Shown piece after piece: positions 32,291 to 40,109 of a DNA stretch of 44,679 nucleotides. Both the position numbers and the translations under genes were made by a program. The notes beneath the pieces are model-generated. The model made no database searches. It saw only the letters and a program-made list of their open reading frames with translations, and was not told the DNA's origin. The stretch lies in contig NZ_JAMYBK010000035.1 in assembly GCF_024127895.1 (NCBI RefSeq), positions 1-44,679 of the forward strand. Reading direction: 5' to 3'. Positions within the stretch are counted from its first letter, which is position 1, and the number at the start of each line of letters is the position of its first letter. This DNA is from Pseudomonas guariconensis. Its GTDB lineage: Bacteria > Pseudomonadota > Gammaproteobacteria > Pseudomonadales > Pseudomonadaceae.

Positions 32291-32440
32291 TCAGGAGAAG
32301 CTCAGGTGCTCATAGAGGCTGTGCACTTGAACATTTTTAGCCAGTGCCGGAATCCGTACCCATCTGCATCCAGTCTCACGGGCAAGTCGCCCGCATTCCG
32401 CCATCAACAGCTTACCGGTGCCCGTTCCTCGCGTTCCTGA
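32291..32440 (-). pseudogene. C-terminal fragment of a GNAT acetyltransferase
   Basis: The minus-strand frame reads 'RGTGTGKLLMAECGRLARET', which is the acetyl-CoA loop and helix of a GNAT enzyme, then 'GCRWVRIPALAKNVQVHSLY' and 'EHLSF' before the stop. This equals the Asn and Tyr of motif A/B in the family. The residues before it do not continue the fold and no N-terminal half is present, so only about 50 codons remain. Confidence 0.6.
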
Positions 32441-32567
32441 TTTTGTGCCGTCGAAACATCTAAAGCCTAGCTGGCATTTCTTCGAATTGAGAAATAAACG
32501 TCGGCGCACGCGGCAGTCACCGCCTACGGCGTGTGTATGCTGACGCTGTGCGAAAAGGATGCGCTGA

Positions 32568-33206
32568 CTAGAGTCTGACTAGAACCCAGGGCAGCATCAG
32601 TTGCGTCAGCGGCCCGATGCTCAGCGCGAACAAAATGGTGCCGATGCCCAAGACAGACGGACCGGCGAGCAGAAAACCGATCAGCAGTACGCTCAGCTCG
32701 AGTACGGTACGCACACTGCGCAGCGAGTAGCCGGTAACGCGGTGTAGCCCTGTCATTAGACCGTCCCGCGGACCACGACCGAACTGCGCGCCGATGTACA
32801 GCGCGGAGCCGAACCCGCACAACAGCACGCCGCCGAGGGTGAACAACAAGCGCCCGGTGAAGGTATCCGGCGCCGTCAGCAATGGCAGAGCGAAATTCGC
32901 CGACAAACCGATGATCACGGAGTTGGATATGGTACCGAGGCCGGGCATTTCGCGTAGCGGAATCCATAGCAGCAGTACCAGAAAGGAAACCCCGACTATG
33001 ATCCAGCCCAAGCTGAACGGCAGCAGCTTGGCCAGGCCAATATGTAGTGCATCCCAAGGCGCCAAACCGAGATTGCCGCGGATCATCAGCGCCGTGGATA
33101 TGCCGAAGAAAGCCAGTCCGACAAACAGTTGCACGAGCCGGCGCGGCAACCTGCCTGCATGCAACTGCTCGATCGGCCCGAGCTGGGCGATAGTTGGCAA
33201 CGACAT
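32568..33206 (-). CDS. YczE/YitT-like integral membrane protein
   Basis: 212 residues with five or six membrane segments ('LVQLFVGLAFFGISTALMIR', 'LGWIIVGVSFLVLLLWIPL', 'GRLLFTLGGVLLCGFGSALY', 'TVLELSVLLIGFLLAGPSVL', 'TILFALSIGPLTQLMLPWVL'). The motifs 'GNLGLAPWDALHIGLAK' and 'QFGRGPRDGLMTGLH' are characteristic of the YczE group. No substrate is known. Three copies of an ATAG-NYTGACA motif lie at and upstream of its start. Confidence 0.82.
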   Translation of the reverse strand: MSLPTIAQLGPIEQLHAGRLPRRLVQLFVGLAFFGISTALMIRGNLGLAPWDALHIGLAKLLPFSLGWIIVGVSFLVLLLWIPLREMPGLGTISNSVIIGLSANFALPLLTAPDTFTGRLLFTLGGVLLCGFGSALYIGAQFGRGPRDGLMTGLHRVTGYSLRSVRTVLELSVLLIGFLLAGPSVLGIGTILFALSIGPLTQLMLPWVLVRL

Positions 33207-33343
33207 AGATTGACATAAGCCTCTTTGAGAAACCTAGGAAAGACGAGGCTTTAGGTGTCTGCCCCGGCAAAATAATAGTCTGACACAAGGCCAATGCTCC
33301 ATCGAATAAGGCCCTGGCTATAGAACAACATAGACTGACAAAA
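33205..33343. repeat. Three copies of an ATAGnyTGACA motif upstream of the YczE-like gene
   Basis: ATAGATTGACATAA (33205-33218), ATAGTCTGACACAA (33275-33288) and ATAGACTGACAAAA (33330-33343), all in the same orientation with 70 and 55 bases between starts. They may be regulator sites for the gene at 32568-33206. The first overlaps its start codon. Confidence 0.45.
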
Positions 33344-33491
33344 CCGCCGTGGACAAGTCCACTATCTGGTGCACCGTCCCTAGTTTCATAGATGCTTTCC
33401 AGCGCAAGGGCGGTCTGCTCGGCCCCTGTGGGATCGTCCGCTTTTGGACGTTTCTGGGGAAATAGGCCGATCCCGTTGCTTGAGTTGCCCA

Positions 33492-33850
33492 ATGGAGCAG
33501 ATGACTTACGCCGACGCCGAATACGCCAGCAAACGCAAGCAAACCCAGAAGGAGCTGTTCCTGATTGAGATGGATCAGGTCGTACCTTGGAAAGGGTTGG
33601 TAGCGCTGGTCGAGCCGCACTATCACCAAAGGTGAAGGCGGTCGACCGGCCTATCCGTTGATGGCCATGCTTACGTGCGTATCTGATGCAGAACTGGTTC
33701 GGCCACAGCGATTCAGCAATGGAGGAGGCGCTGTATGAAACCATCCTGCACCTATTCGCAGGCTTGAGCCTAGAGCGTATACCGGACGAAAAGAGCATCC
33801 TCAATTTCCGTCGACTGCTGGAGAAGAATGAGTTGGCTGGGGTACAGGCC
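33492..33850 (+). pseudogene. Decayed IS5-family transposase, N-terminal part
   Basis: The frame from ATG 33492 reads 'EQMTYADAEYASKRKQTQKE' and 'VPWKGLVALVEPHY', the known start of IS5-type transposases. Near 33618 it shifts to a frame reading 'TKGEGGRPAYPLMAML', and near 33670 shifts again to 'RAYLMQNWFGHSDSAMEEAL' and 'YETILHLFAGLSLERIPDEK', 'SILNFRRLLEKNELA'. Similarity ends near 33845, well before the catalytic core. At least two frameshifts and a 3' truncation make it inactive. Confidence 0.8.
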
Positions 33851-34106
33851 CAGCCCAAAAAATCGTCTCGTCGACGCTGTTCCTTACATCAGATGATGTG
33901 AAATATGTCAACGGTGTGGAACTGATGGACGACGGCGTTTTGAACTGCACTTTCTTACACCGTTGAGGGATTGGGTACCCGTGGATGGCGAAGAAAAGTA
34001 TGCTCCGGTCGAGCATCCAGGGCGTGGATAAGTCCTGGAATAGTTGATCTGCGCGCATGACTTTGGGTGCGGGAAGCGAGCGACAAGCATTGCCCGTCGA
34101 TGGTGT
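33851..34106. other. Stretch after the IS5 remnant without a supported gene
   Basis: About 250 bases up to the end of the sensor kinase gene. Short broken frames only (for example one reading 'DVKYVNGVELMDDGVLNC' before a stop near 33966). Probably debris from the IS insertion or a lost gene. Confidence 0.4.
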
Positions 34107-35501
34107 TCAAGCCCCAGGAAACGACAGCGAAAAACGTATGATCCCGGGTCTCGGCTGTTCGACATCCACCTGGCCCCCATGCAGTTGCATGATTGCCACG
34201 ACAATGGCGAGGCCAAGACCGTAGGAGTCGGAGTGTTGGTGGCGTGACGCATCGCCGCGGTAAAAGCGATCGAAGAGTTTGCTCAGGGTTTCGTCGCTCA
34301 GCACCGGCCCTTGGTTCTCGACCTCAATCCGCGCACCGCGGTGGGTTTGTGTTACCCGCATCAGAATCTCGGTGCCCTCGTCGGCGTAACGAATCGCGTT
34401 CGCTACCAGGTTGCTCAAGGCTCTGCGCAGCAGCAAGGGGTCAGCGAGGACGCTGCCATTGCCTGTTATCTGAAAGGTCATTTGTCGCTCTTCAGCCAAG
34501 CCTTCAAAATAGTCGGCAATGCGCTGTGATTCGTTATGCAGTGATAGTTTCTGGCGCGCCACCACGGCTTGCGCTTCATCAGCGCGGGCAAGGAACAGAA
34601 TGCTTTCGACGATGCGCGATATCCGTTCCAGTTCTTCAAGGTTCGAAGCGATCAGTGCCTGGTAGTCGTCCTCGCTGCGGCGCTGGCGAAGGGCGACCTG
34701 GCAATGCCCCATCAGCGACCCCACCGGCGTGCGGATTTCATGGGCAAGGTCGGCGGAAAACTGCGTCAATCGCTGATAACCCTGGGCAAGGCGATCGAGC
34801 ATCGCGTTATAGGCGTCACTCAGCTGTTGCAGTTCAACCGGCGTATCGGCGCTGTCCATGCGGCTGTGCAGACGCTCAGGTGTTATCGCTGCCGCATGGG
34901 CGGCCATCTTGCGCAACGGGCGCAGCCCTCGATGCAGTACCAGGTAACCCAGCAACGCGGTAACCAGGAAGGCAAGGGCAACTGCCAGGTAGATACGCTC
35001 GCGATACGCCGCGAGCATCGCCATTTCCTTGCCCATTAGGTGCGCGGCGGTCAGGTGCACTTCACGCCCCCCCGATGTAGTGACGACGGTGGCGGCGCGC
35101 AGCATTATTCCCGAGTCGGTTACGCCGCTGCGCAGGTCACTGACGCTAAGCTTTGTATCCTGACCGATCACCGGCAGTTCAGGCAGCGTGACGTTGAGTG
35201 GGTTGACCTGAATTACCGGTGGCTGCCCCGGCTCTTCAATGATGAAGATGTCGTCTTCGCTGTCGAGCATGTTCTTGAAAATCTGCGGGCCGTCGCGCAG
35301 CTTTTCGATGGCGAGTTCGTAGTGCAGCAGCTTGCGAAAATGCTCCAGACGGCCCATGACAGCATGATCGCTATACACCAATACCGACGCTTTCATCGTC
35401 TGATACAGATAAAAGCCCGCACCGGCCACGGCCAGCATCGCTACCATGGAAAACGCCACGGTTGATCGCAGGGTCAGAGAAGGTTGGCGTCGGGACCGCA
35501 T
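34107..35501 (-). CDS. Sensor histidine kinase (CopS/HprS-like)
   Basis: 464 residues. Membrane segment 'TVAFSMVAMLAVAGAGFYLY' near the N-terminus, a periplasmic region of about 140 residues, a second segment 'IYLAVALAFLVTALLGYLVL', then HAMP (starting 'HRGLRPLRKMAAHAAAI'), H-box 'FSADLAHEIRTPVGSLMGHC', N-box 'LSNLVANAIRYADEGTEI' and G-boxes 'VENQGPVLSDETL' and 'SYGLGLAIVVAIMQLHGG'. This is the heavy-metal/oxidant-sensor kinase type. Its start overlaps the end of the response regulator gene by 28 bases. Context next to an MsrP-like enzyme points to oxidant or metal sensing in the periplasm. Confidence 0.9.
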   Translation of the reverse strand: MRSRRQPSLTLRSTVAFSMVAMLAVAGAGFYLYQTMKASVLVYSDHAVMGRLEHFRKLLHYELAIEKLRDGPQIFKNMLDSEDDIFIIEEPGQPPVIQVNPLNVTLPELPVIGQDTKLSVSDLRSGVTDSGIMLRAATVVTTSGGREVHLTAAHLMGKEMAMLAAYRERIYLAVALAFLVTALLGYLVLHRGLRPLRKMAAHAAAITPERLHSRMDSADTPVELQQLSDAYNAMLDRLAQGYQRLTQFSADLAHEIRTPVGSLMGHCQVALRQRRSEDDYQALIASNLEELERISRIVESILFLARADEAQAVVARQKLSLHNESQRIADYFEGLAEERQMTFQITGNGSVLADPLLLRRALSNLVANAIRYADEGTEILMRVTQTHRGARIEVENQGPVLSDETLSKLFDRFYRGDASRHQHSDSYGLGLAIVVAIMQLHGGQVDVEQPRPGIIRFSLSFPGA

Positions 35502-36169
35502 GTCCTCACCTCGCAGACATAGCCGATACCGCGAATGGTATGGATCAGCTTGACCGGATAGGGCTGGTCGACCTTGTTGCGCAGGCGCTTGACCGCAACG
35601 TCCACCACGTTGGTATCGCTGTCGAAATTCATGTCCCAGACTTCCGAGGCGATCTGCGTCCTGGACAGCACATCGCCTGCCCGCCGCAGAAACAGATGCA
35701 GAAGGGCGAACTCTTTGTTGGTCAGCATAATCACCTGCTGCTGGCGTGTAACACGGCGTCGTACTAGGTCCAGTTCGAGGTCGGCGAGGTGGAAATGGTC
35801 GGCTTCGCGCACGACACCGCGACGCAAAATAGTTCGGATGCGTAACAGCAGTTCGGTAAACGAAAAAGGTTTGACCAGATAATCATCGGCGCCCAGTTCC
35901 AGACCGCGAATACGGTCCTGCAACTGGTCGCGCGCAGTGAGGAACAGCACGGGAACGTCTTGTCTGGCGCGCAAAAGCTCAATGATCTGAAACCCGTCGA
36001 TCCCGGGCAACATCACGTCCAGCACGATCAGGTCGTAGGTTGTATGCAAGGCCATGTGCAGGCCGTCGGCACCATGCTCGGTCCAGTCGACGTTGTAACC
36101 GGACTCGCCGAGGCCCTTTTTGAGGTACTCACCTGTTTTGGTGTCGTCTTCGATCAGCAGGATATGCAT
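35474..36169 (-). CDS. OmpR-type response regulator (CopR/CusR/HprR-like)
   Basis: 231 residues. Receiver domain with 'ILLIEDDTKTGEYLKKGLGE' (acidic pair), phospho-Asp in 'YDLIVLDVMLPGIDGFQIIE', Thr in 'VLFLTARD' and Lys in 'GADDYLVKPFSFTELLLRI'. A winged helix follows with 'LTNKEFALLHLFLRRAGDVL', 'SEVWDMNFDSDTNVVDVAVK' and 'IRGIGYVCEVR', the wording typical of the CusR/CopR branch. It starts 126 bases from a palindrome that matches the box of this branch, and it faces the divergent gene set at 36385-38453. Confidence 0.92.
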   Translation of the reverse strand: MHILLIEDDTKTGEYLKKGLGESGYNVDWTEHGADGLHMALHTTYDLIVLDVMLPGIDGFQIIELLRARQDVPVLFLTARDQLQDRIRGLELGADDYLVKPFSFTELLLRIRTILRRGVVREADHFHLADLELDLVRRRVTRQQQVIMLTNKEFALLHLFLRRAGDVLSRTQIASEVWDMNFDSDTNVVDVAVKRLRNKVDQPYPVKLIHTIRGIGYVCEVRTCGPDANLL

Positions 36170-36295
36170 CGTGAGGCGCGCTCGGGTCTCTTCATGACAG
36201 GATTCAGCCCGCGATATCGGTATCTCGGCCTTGGAGTGTAACGAGATGAGCGGGCGCAGTCGGTTACATTTCTGTCATTTAATGGCAGGGCTGGC

Positions 36296-36315
36296 GAATG
36301 ACAAAAATGTCATTC
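36296..36315. promoter_or_regulatory. CusR/HprR/CopR-type operator palindrome
   Basis: GAATGACAAAAATGTCATTC is a perfect inverted repeat (8 + 4 + 8). The core TGACA-N4-TGTCA equals the core of E. coli CusR/HprR boxes. It lies in the 215-base gap between the response regulator and the secreted-protein gene, 70 bases before the latter. An imperfect second copy, TGTCATTTAATGGCA, lies about 25 bases upstream (about 36273-36287). Confidence 0.75.
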
Positions 36316-36384
36316 GGCGGTCATCGTGGCGTCCCGATCTGCGGTCGAGGATGGCGGCACATCAACCCATGAGGAATTGTCGCC

Positions 36385-36996
36385 ATGCCACTCAAACAAG
36401 CCCTGTCTACCACGTTCGGTTTGTTGATGCTCAGTGCTGCCGTCGTTGCCACCGCAGCCGACATGCCGGTCATCAAACCACTGCGCGGTACGGTGGATAG
36501 CTTCAGCAACAATACACTGACATTCACTGTCCGCTCTGGCGCCCAGCAGACTATCGGACTGACTGACAAGACCGGTATCAACCTGGTATCGAAAGCCGAT
36601 ATCGACTCGATCAAATCCGACAGTTTCATTGGTTCTGCGGCCATCCCGCAGGCCAACGGAACATTGAAGGCGCTGGAGGTGACGGTATTCGATGCCAGCC
36701 TCAAGGGCAGCGGCGAAGGTCATTACGGCTGGCAAAACGCGGATGGCAGCACGGGCACCATGACCAACGGTACCGTGGGGAAACTCTCCAAAACTGACGG
36801 CCGCACATTGACCGTCAATTACAAGGGTGGCGAGAAACAAATCGTCGTACCGGATGATGTGCCTATCGCCTACGTCGAGCCAGGCAAAGCCGATGAACTG
36901 GTCAAAGGTGCGAAAATCGTCGTGTTCCCGGCTGCAGATGGAACCACAGCACGCGGTATTGCGGTTGGCAAGGATGGCTTCCAACCACCGATGTAA
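36385..36996 (+). CDS. Secreted protein, DUF5666-like
   Basis: 203 residues with a Sec signal peptide ('KQALSTTFGLLMLSAAVVAT' then AADMPV). The mature part has two repeats of a small beta-barrel pattern: 'LRGTVDSFSNNTLTFTVRSG' and 'TVGKLSKTDGRTLTVNYKGG', as in DUF5666-type domains. 'IVVPDDVPIAYVEPGKADEL' and 'GAKIVVFPAADGTTARGIAV' close it. No cysteines or obvious metal site. GAGGAA lies about 10 bases before the ATG. First gene of the operon controlled by the palindrome; its role in the module is unknown. Confidence 0.78.
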   Translation: MPLKQALSTTFGLLMLSAAVVATAADMPVIKPLRGTVDSFSNNTLTFTVRSGAQQTIGLTDKTGINLVSKADIDSIKSDSFIGSAAIPQANGTLKALEVTVFDASLKGSGEGHYGWQNADGSTGTMTNGTVGKLSKTDGRTLTVNYKGGEKQIVVPDDVPIAYVEPGKADELVKGAKIVVFPAADGTTARGIAVGKDGFQPPM

Positions 36997-37066
36997 TCAC
37001 CTGACGGGCCTGGAGCAGTGCCTATGACAACGCTCCGGTCCATCGATGGTTTCGAAGGGGAAAACC

Positions 37067-37690
37067 GTGAGACAAAAACAAATTCATCCGTGGCCGGTTC
37101 GCCTCACCCACTGGCTCAACGCCGTCTGCATGGTCTGTATGTTCATGAGCGGTTGGGCGATTTACAACGCTTCGCCACTGTTCGGCTTCAGGTTTCCGGT
37201 GGCGCTGACCGTGGGTGGCTGGCTGGGTGGGGCGCTGGCTTGGCATTTCGCATTCATGTGGCTGCTGCTGATCAACGGCTCAATTTATGTGCTGTATGGG
37301 ATCGTCAGCCGCCATTTCAGACATGCGTTGCTGCCCATGGGGCTTGCTGCATTGAAGCGTGATCTGACGGAGGCTTTGCGTTTCCGGCTGGTCCATGAAA
37401 AGGGTGTCTACAACGCAGTGCAGCGCCTGATGTACTGGATGGTGCTGGCCGCAGGTGCACTCGTCGTCATCTCGGGCGTGGCGATCTGGAAACCCATTCA
37501 ACTTCAAGAGTTGGTCGCGCTACTGGGCGGCTATGACGTCGCTCGTTACGTACATTTTGCGGCGATGGTGATGATTGCTGCATTCGTTGTGATTCATCTT
37601 GCGTTGGTAATGCTGGTGCCCAAAACCCTGCTGCCAATGATTACAGGTGGTGTGCGGTCGCTTGATACCGGGAAACACGGCCATGATTGA
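37067..37690 (+). CDS. Membrane cytochrome b (b561/FdnI-like) partner of the molybdoenzyme
   Basis: 207 residues from GTG 37067, preceded by GAAGGGG; an in-frame ATG at 37046 is the alternative. Four membrane segments with well placed histidines: 'HPWPVRLTHWLNAVCMVCMF', 'LAWHFAFMWLLLINGSIYVL', 'QRLMYWMVLAAGALVVISGV' and 'YVHFAAMVMIAAFVVIHLAL'. This fits a di-haem b-type subunit that takes electrons from the quinone pool. It ends 'LDTGKHGHD' and overlaps the next gene by 8 bases. Confidence 0.85.
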   Translation: MRQKQIHPWPVRLTHWLNAVCMVCMFMSGWAIYNASPLFGFRFPVALTVGGWLGGALAWHFAFMWLLLINGSIYVLYGIVSRHFRHALLPMGLAALKRDLTEALRFRLVHEKGVYNAVQRLMYWMVLAAGALVVISGVAIWKPIQLQELVALLGGYDVARYVHFAAMVMIAAFVVIHLALVMLVPKTLLPMITGGVRSLDTGKHGHD

Positions 37691-38453
37691 AACTGAAAAA
37701 AGAACTGTGCAGCGCGTCAGGCTTGAGCCTGCGCAACAGCTTGAACTGGAGAATATCCAGCGCCGCCATTTCCTTCGTGCCGGCTTGACCGTTGGCGCGA
37801 TGTCGATGTTGACCGGTTGCAACCTGCAGGACGGCGATCAGGTCGACAAGGTCCTTTGGGCCATGTCGCGCTGGAATGATCGGGTCCAGGCGTGGCTCTT
37901 CAGTGGACAGAAACTGGCACCGACCTTCACCCGTGCGCAGATCACTGCGCCATTTCCGTTCAACGCATTCTATGGTCAGGACGATATCCCTGAAGTGGAC
38001 CTGGCAAGTTACTCGCTTGCCGTCTCCGGCCGGGTCAGGGACAAGGCACCATGGACACTCGAACGGTTACGCAGACTGCCGCAACGTAGCGACATCACCC
38101 GGCTGATCTGTGTGGAGGGTTGGAGTGCGATTGGGCAATGGGGAGGCGTATCGCTTAAAACTTTCCTGGAACACATCGGGGCCGACACCACAGCGAAATT
38201 TGTCGGTTTCAAATGTGCTGACCGTTACTACTCCAGCCTGGACATGCCAACGGCCTTGCACCCACAGACACTGCTGGCACTGGATTACGGTGAAGCCGCG
38301 TTGCCGCCTGAGTACGGCTATCCCCTCAGGGTTCGAGTGCCGACCAAGTTGGGTTTTAAAAACCCCAAGCATGTTGTCGAGATTTTCGTGAGTAACAACA
38401 ACCCGGGCGGGTATTGGGAAGACCAGGGATACAACTGGTTCAGCGGGATCTGA
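37683..38453 (+). CDS. MsrP/YedY-like molybdopterin oxidoreductase (sulfite-oxidase fold)
   Basis: 256 residues from ATG 37683. A twin-arginine signal ('RRHFLRAGLTVGAMSMLTGC') ends in LTGC, so it may also be a lipoprotein. The sulfite-oxidase-type fold is marked by 'YSLAVSGRVRDKAPWTLERL', the molybdenum-ligating Cys in RLICVEGWSAIGQW and 'FVGFKCADRYYSSLDMPTAL', then 'YGYPLRVRVPTKLGFKNPKH'. Family members reduce methionine sulfoxide in periplasmic proteins or other S/N-oxides. It is coupled to a cytochrome b gene and lies divergent from a CopRS/HprRS-like pair, much as E. coli msrPQ lies near hprRS. The exact substrate is inferred only. Confidence 0.87.
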   Translation: MIETEKRTVQRVRLEPAQQLELENIQRRHFLRAGLTVGAMSMLTGCNLQDGDQVDKVLWAMSRWNDRVQAWLFSGQKLAPTFTRAQITAPFPFNAFYGQDDIPEVDLASYSLAVSGRVRDKAPWTLERLRRLPQRSDITRLICVEGWSAIGQWGGVSLKTFLEHIGADTTAKFVGFKCADRYYSSLDMPTALHPQTLLALDYGEAALPPEYGYPLRVRVPTKLGFKNPKHVVEIFVSNNNPGGYWEDQGYNWFSGI

Positions 38454-38684
38454 TGAGGTACAGAACCTAAACAGCGGCGTCCGATTTGGAACCTGTTCCC
38501 AACACTCACAGCCGAATCAGTTATTTCTTGGATGCGCCTTCACTTGCCCATCTCATTCGCGCTACTAGCCACAATTGATTCCCGTCAGGCAGGTTTAGGC
38601 AGCGCAGTTCAGTCCTGGAAGTGCATAGTCACGCCAGGAGCATCGGAGTGAGTGATGACATTAGCTTTGGCATGAGGTGCTCTT

Positions 38685-39332
38685 ATGATTGGTGTTTCTG
38701 CGCTACCGTCAGTTCCAACAGTGTTGCCGACTTCAGGAAATAAAATACAAGCTACTACCAATGGATCGGATTTCCGCTCCCACTTGGAGGCTCAGTCCAG
38801 GTCACATGTGCAGCAGCTAGAGACAACAAGCGCACAGGTGTTATCGGACTCGTCCACGAACTTGTCACGTCGACCGGGTATGGAAGCAATGCTTCAAATG
38901 TTGGCATGGCGCAAGCGTACGGACAGCGCTCCCAGTAGACCAGGTCCATCAGTACCAGATGCTCAAGCCAGTGGCGTGGATATTGCGAGCTTTAACTTCC
39001 CCGTTCGAGGCGTTTTGGCTACCGGGGAGGTCATCCAACAGAGCTGCCTAAATGAGGAGGGTGGGAAGCTCTATTTGAAGTCTTTTAATGACCTGGCCGT
39101 GTGTGCTTCTGCTGGCGAAGAAAGTGAATTGCCCCCTGAAGTTAACTGCGGATGGGGGCTGAATGCATTCGCAATTGCAGTGGCTCTGTCCGTAATAATC
39201 CTCACCTGGATACCAACGGAGATTGTTCGAGCGCCACTACGATCACCCAAAATCCGGAATTTGCGCCGTCGCAAGCCCTCTTCAGTCGAGAGCGATCTTT
39301 ATGATCGGTCAGATTTAGAGGAAAGGGGTTAG
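38685..39332 (+). CDS. Hypothetical protein with one membrane segment
   Basis: 215 residues. The first 100 are rich in Ser, Thr, Pro and Gln with no domain I know ('LPSVPTVLPTSGNKIQATTN'). 'VDIASFNFPVRGVLATGEVI' and 'LYLKSFNDLAVCASAGEESE' follow, then one hydrophobic segment 'AFAIAVALSVIILTWIPTEI' and a basic, then acidic tail ('KIRNLRRRKPSSVESDLYDR'). No strong ribosome site. Base composition is below that of the core genes. It may be a genuine accessory gene or a remnant. Confidence 0.45.
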   Translation: MIGVSALPSVPTVLPTSGNKIQATTNGSDFRSHLEAQSRSHVQQLETTSAQVLSDSSTNLSRRPGMEAMLQMLAWRKRTDSAPSRPGPSVPDAQASGVDIASFNFPVRGVLATGEVIQQSCLNEEGGKLYLKSFNDLAVCASAGEESELPPEVNCGWGLNAFAIAVALSVIILTWIPTEIVRAPLRSPKIRNLRRRKPSSVESDLYDRSDLEERG

Positions 39333-39385
39333 AAACAGAGGGCCTCGATAGCTCTTTTGCCGCTGTCTAGGATTTCTGCGGGTGA

Positions 39386-39487
39386 TGCCGCACCGAACAC
39401 CGCGATCACGCGGGCCAACGCTGTTTCAGTGCCAGCACGCATATCCATCGGCTCGGTGGCGAGTTAGATGCTATCGATATGGATCAC
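39386..39487 (-). pseudogene. IS66-family tnpB (OrfB), 5' fragment with a stop
   Basis: From GTG 39487 the frame reads 'IHIDSI', TAA, 'LATEPMDMRAGTETALARVI' and 'AVFGAA', then loses similarity. IS66 OrfB proteins have Trp at the TAA position as I recall (IWLATEPMDMRAG). Only 34 codons remain. Confidence 0.8.
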
Positions 39488-39794
39488 TGGGCAAGTCCAC
39501 GGACAACGCGGGCGCAGCCTTCAGGATCGAGGGTTGGCCATTTCACCGTGACCGATTGCTCACCAAGCGGTAACTCGATAGTCACCTTCAGCCGGTCGCT
39601 TCGGCGTAGCTCTCACTGGAACGAACGCCGGCAACGCCGCTGGTGGTTGATCTCGGTCAAGCTGTAGCCACTTGCGAATGACGTTGGCGTTGATGTCGTG
39701 GCTGATGGCGACGCTGGAGACGGTCGCACCGGATTGCAGGCACCTGAAAAACCTGGGCCTTGAACGGTTTAGGGTAAGAGCTTCGTTGGTGCAT
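39484..39794 (-). pseudogene. IS66-family tnpA (OrfA), frameshifted
   Basis: Starts 'HQRSSYPKPFKAQVFQV' from ATG 39794, shifts frame to 'CLQSGATVSSVAISHDINAN' and 'VIRKWLQLDRDQPPAALPAF', then shifts again to 'VTIELPLGEQSVTVKWPTLD' and 'PEGCARVVRGLAQ' before the TGA. This is a whole IS66 OrfA with two frameshifts (311 bases, not a multiple of three). It abuts the tnpB fragment in the normal order. Confidence 0.85.
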
Positions 39795-40109
39795 GGAAAT
39801 CCCGGCGATAAGGGCTATCGCGCCCGCTTAAAAAGACGCGGACACCATCGTCCTTAATGCTGGAGTGCGGAAGGTGACTTAGCCGGACGCGCACGGCACG
39901 GTGGTGGCTGGCCGAGAATGGCTGTCGCCGGACCCTGCTGACGATCATCGACAGGTTGTGCGAGCCGGTTTTGCCAGGAGGCAGTAACTCGTAGGCGGTG
40001 CATTACCCACGGGACTGATAGGAATAGGCAAAGATTGCAGACGTTCCGGCATACGTCGCTGTAAGTAGCTTCACTACCATGGGCATCACTCAACCGAGAG
40101 GAGATGCTC
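39795..40109. other. Upstream end of the IS66 remnant and SDR leader
   Basis: No gene is supported here. The left part, up to about 39860, may hold the IS66 end (minus-strand TTAAGGACGATGGTGTCCG), though I cannot confirm the inverted repeat because the other end is lost. The right end has the SDR ribosome site GAGAGGAG (about 40095-40103). Confidence 0.4.
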
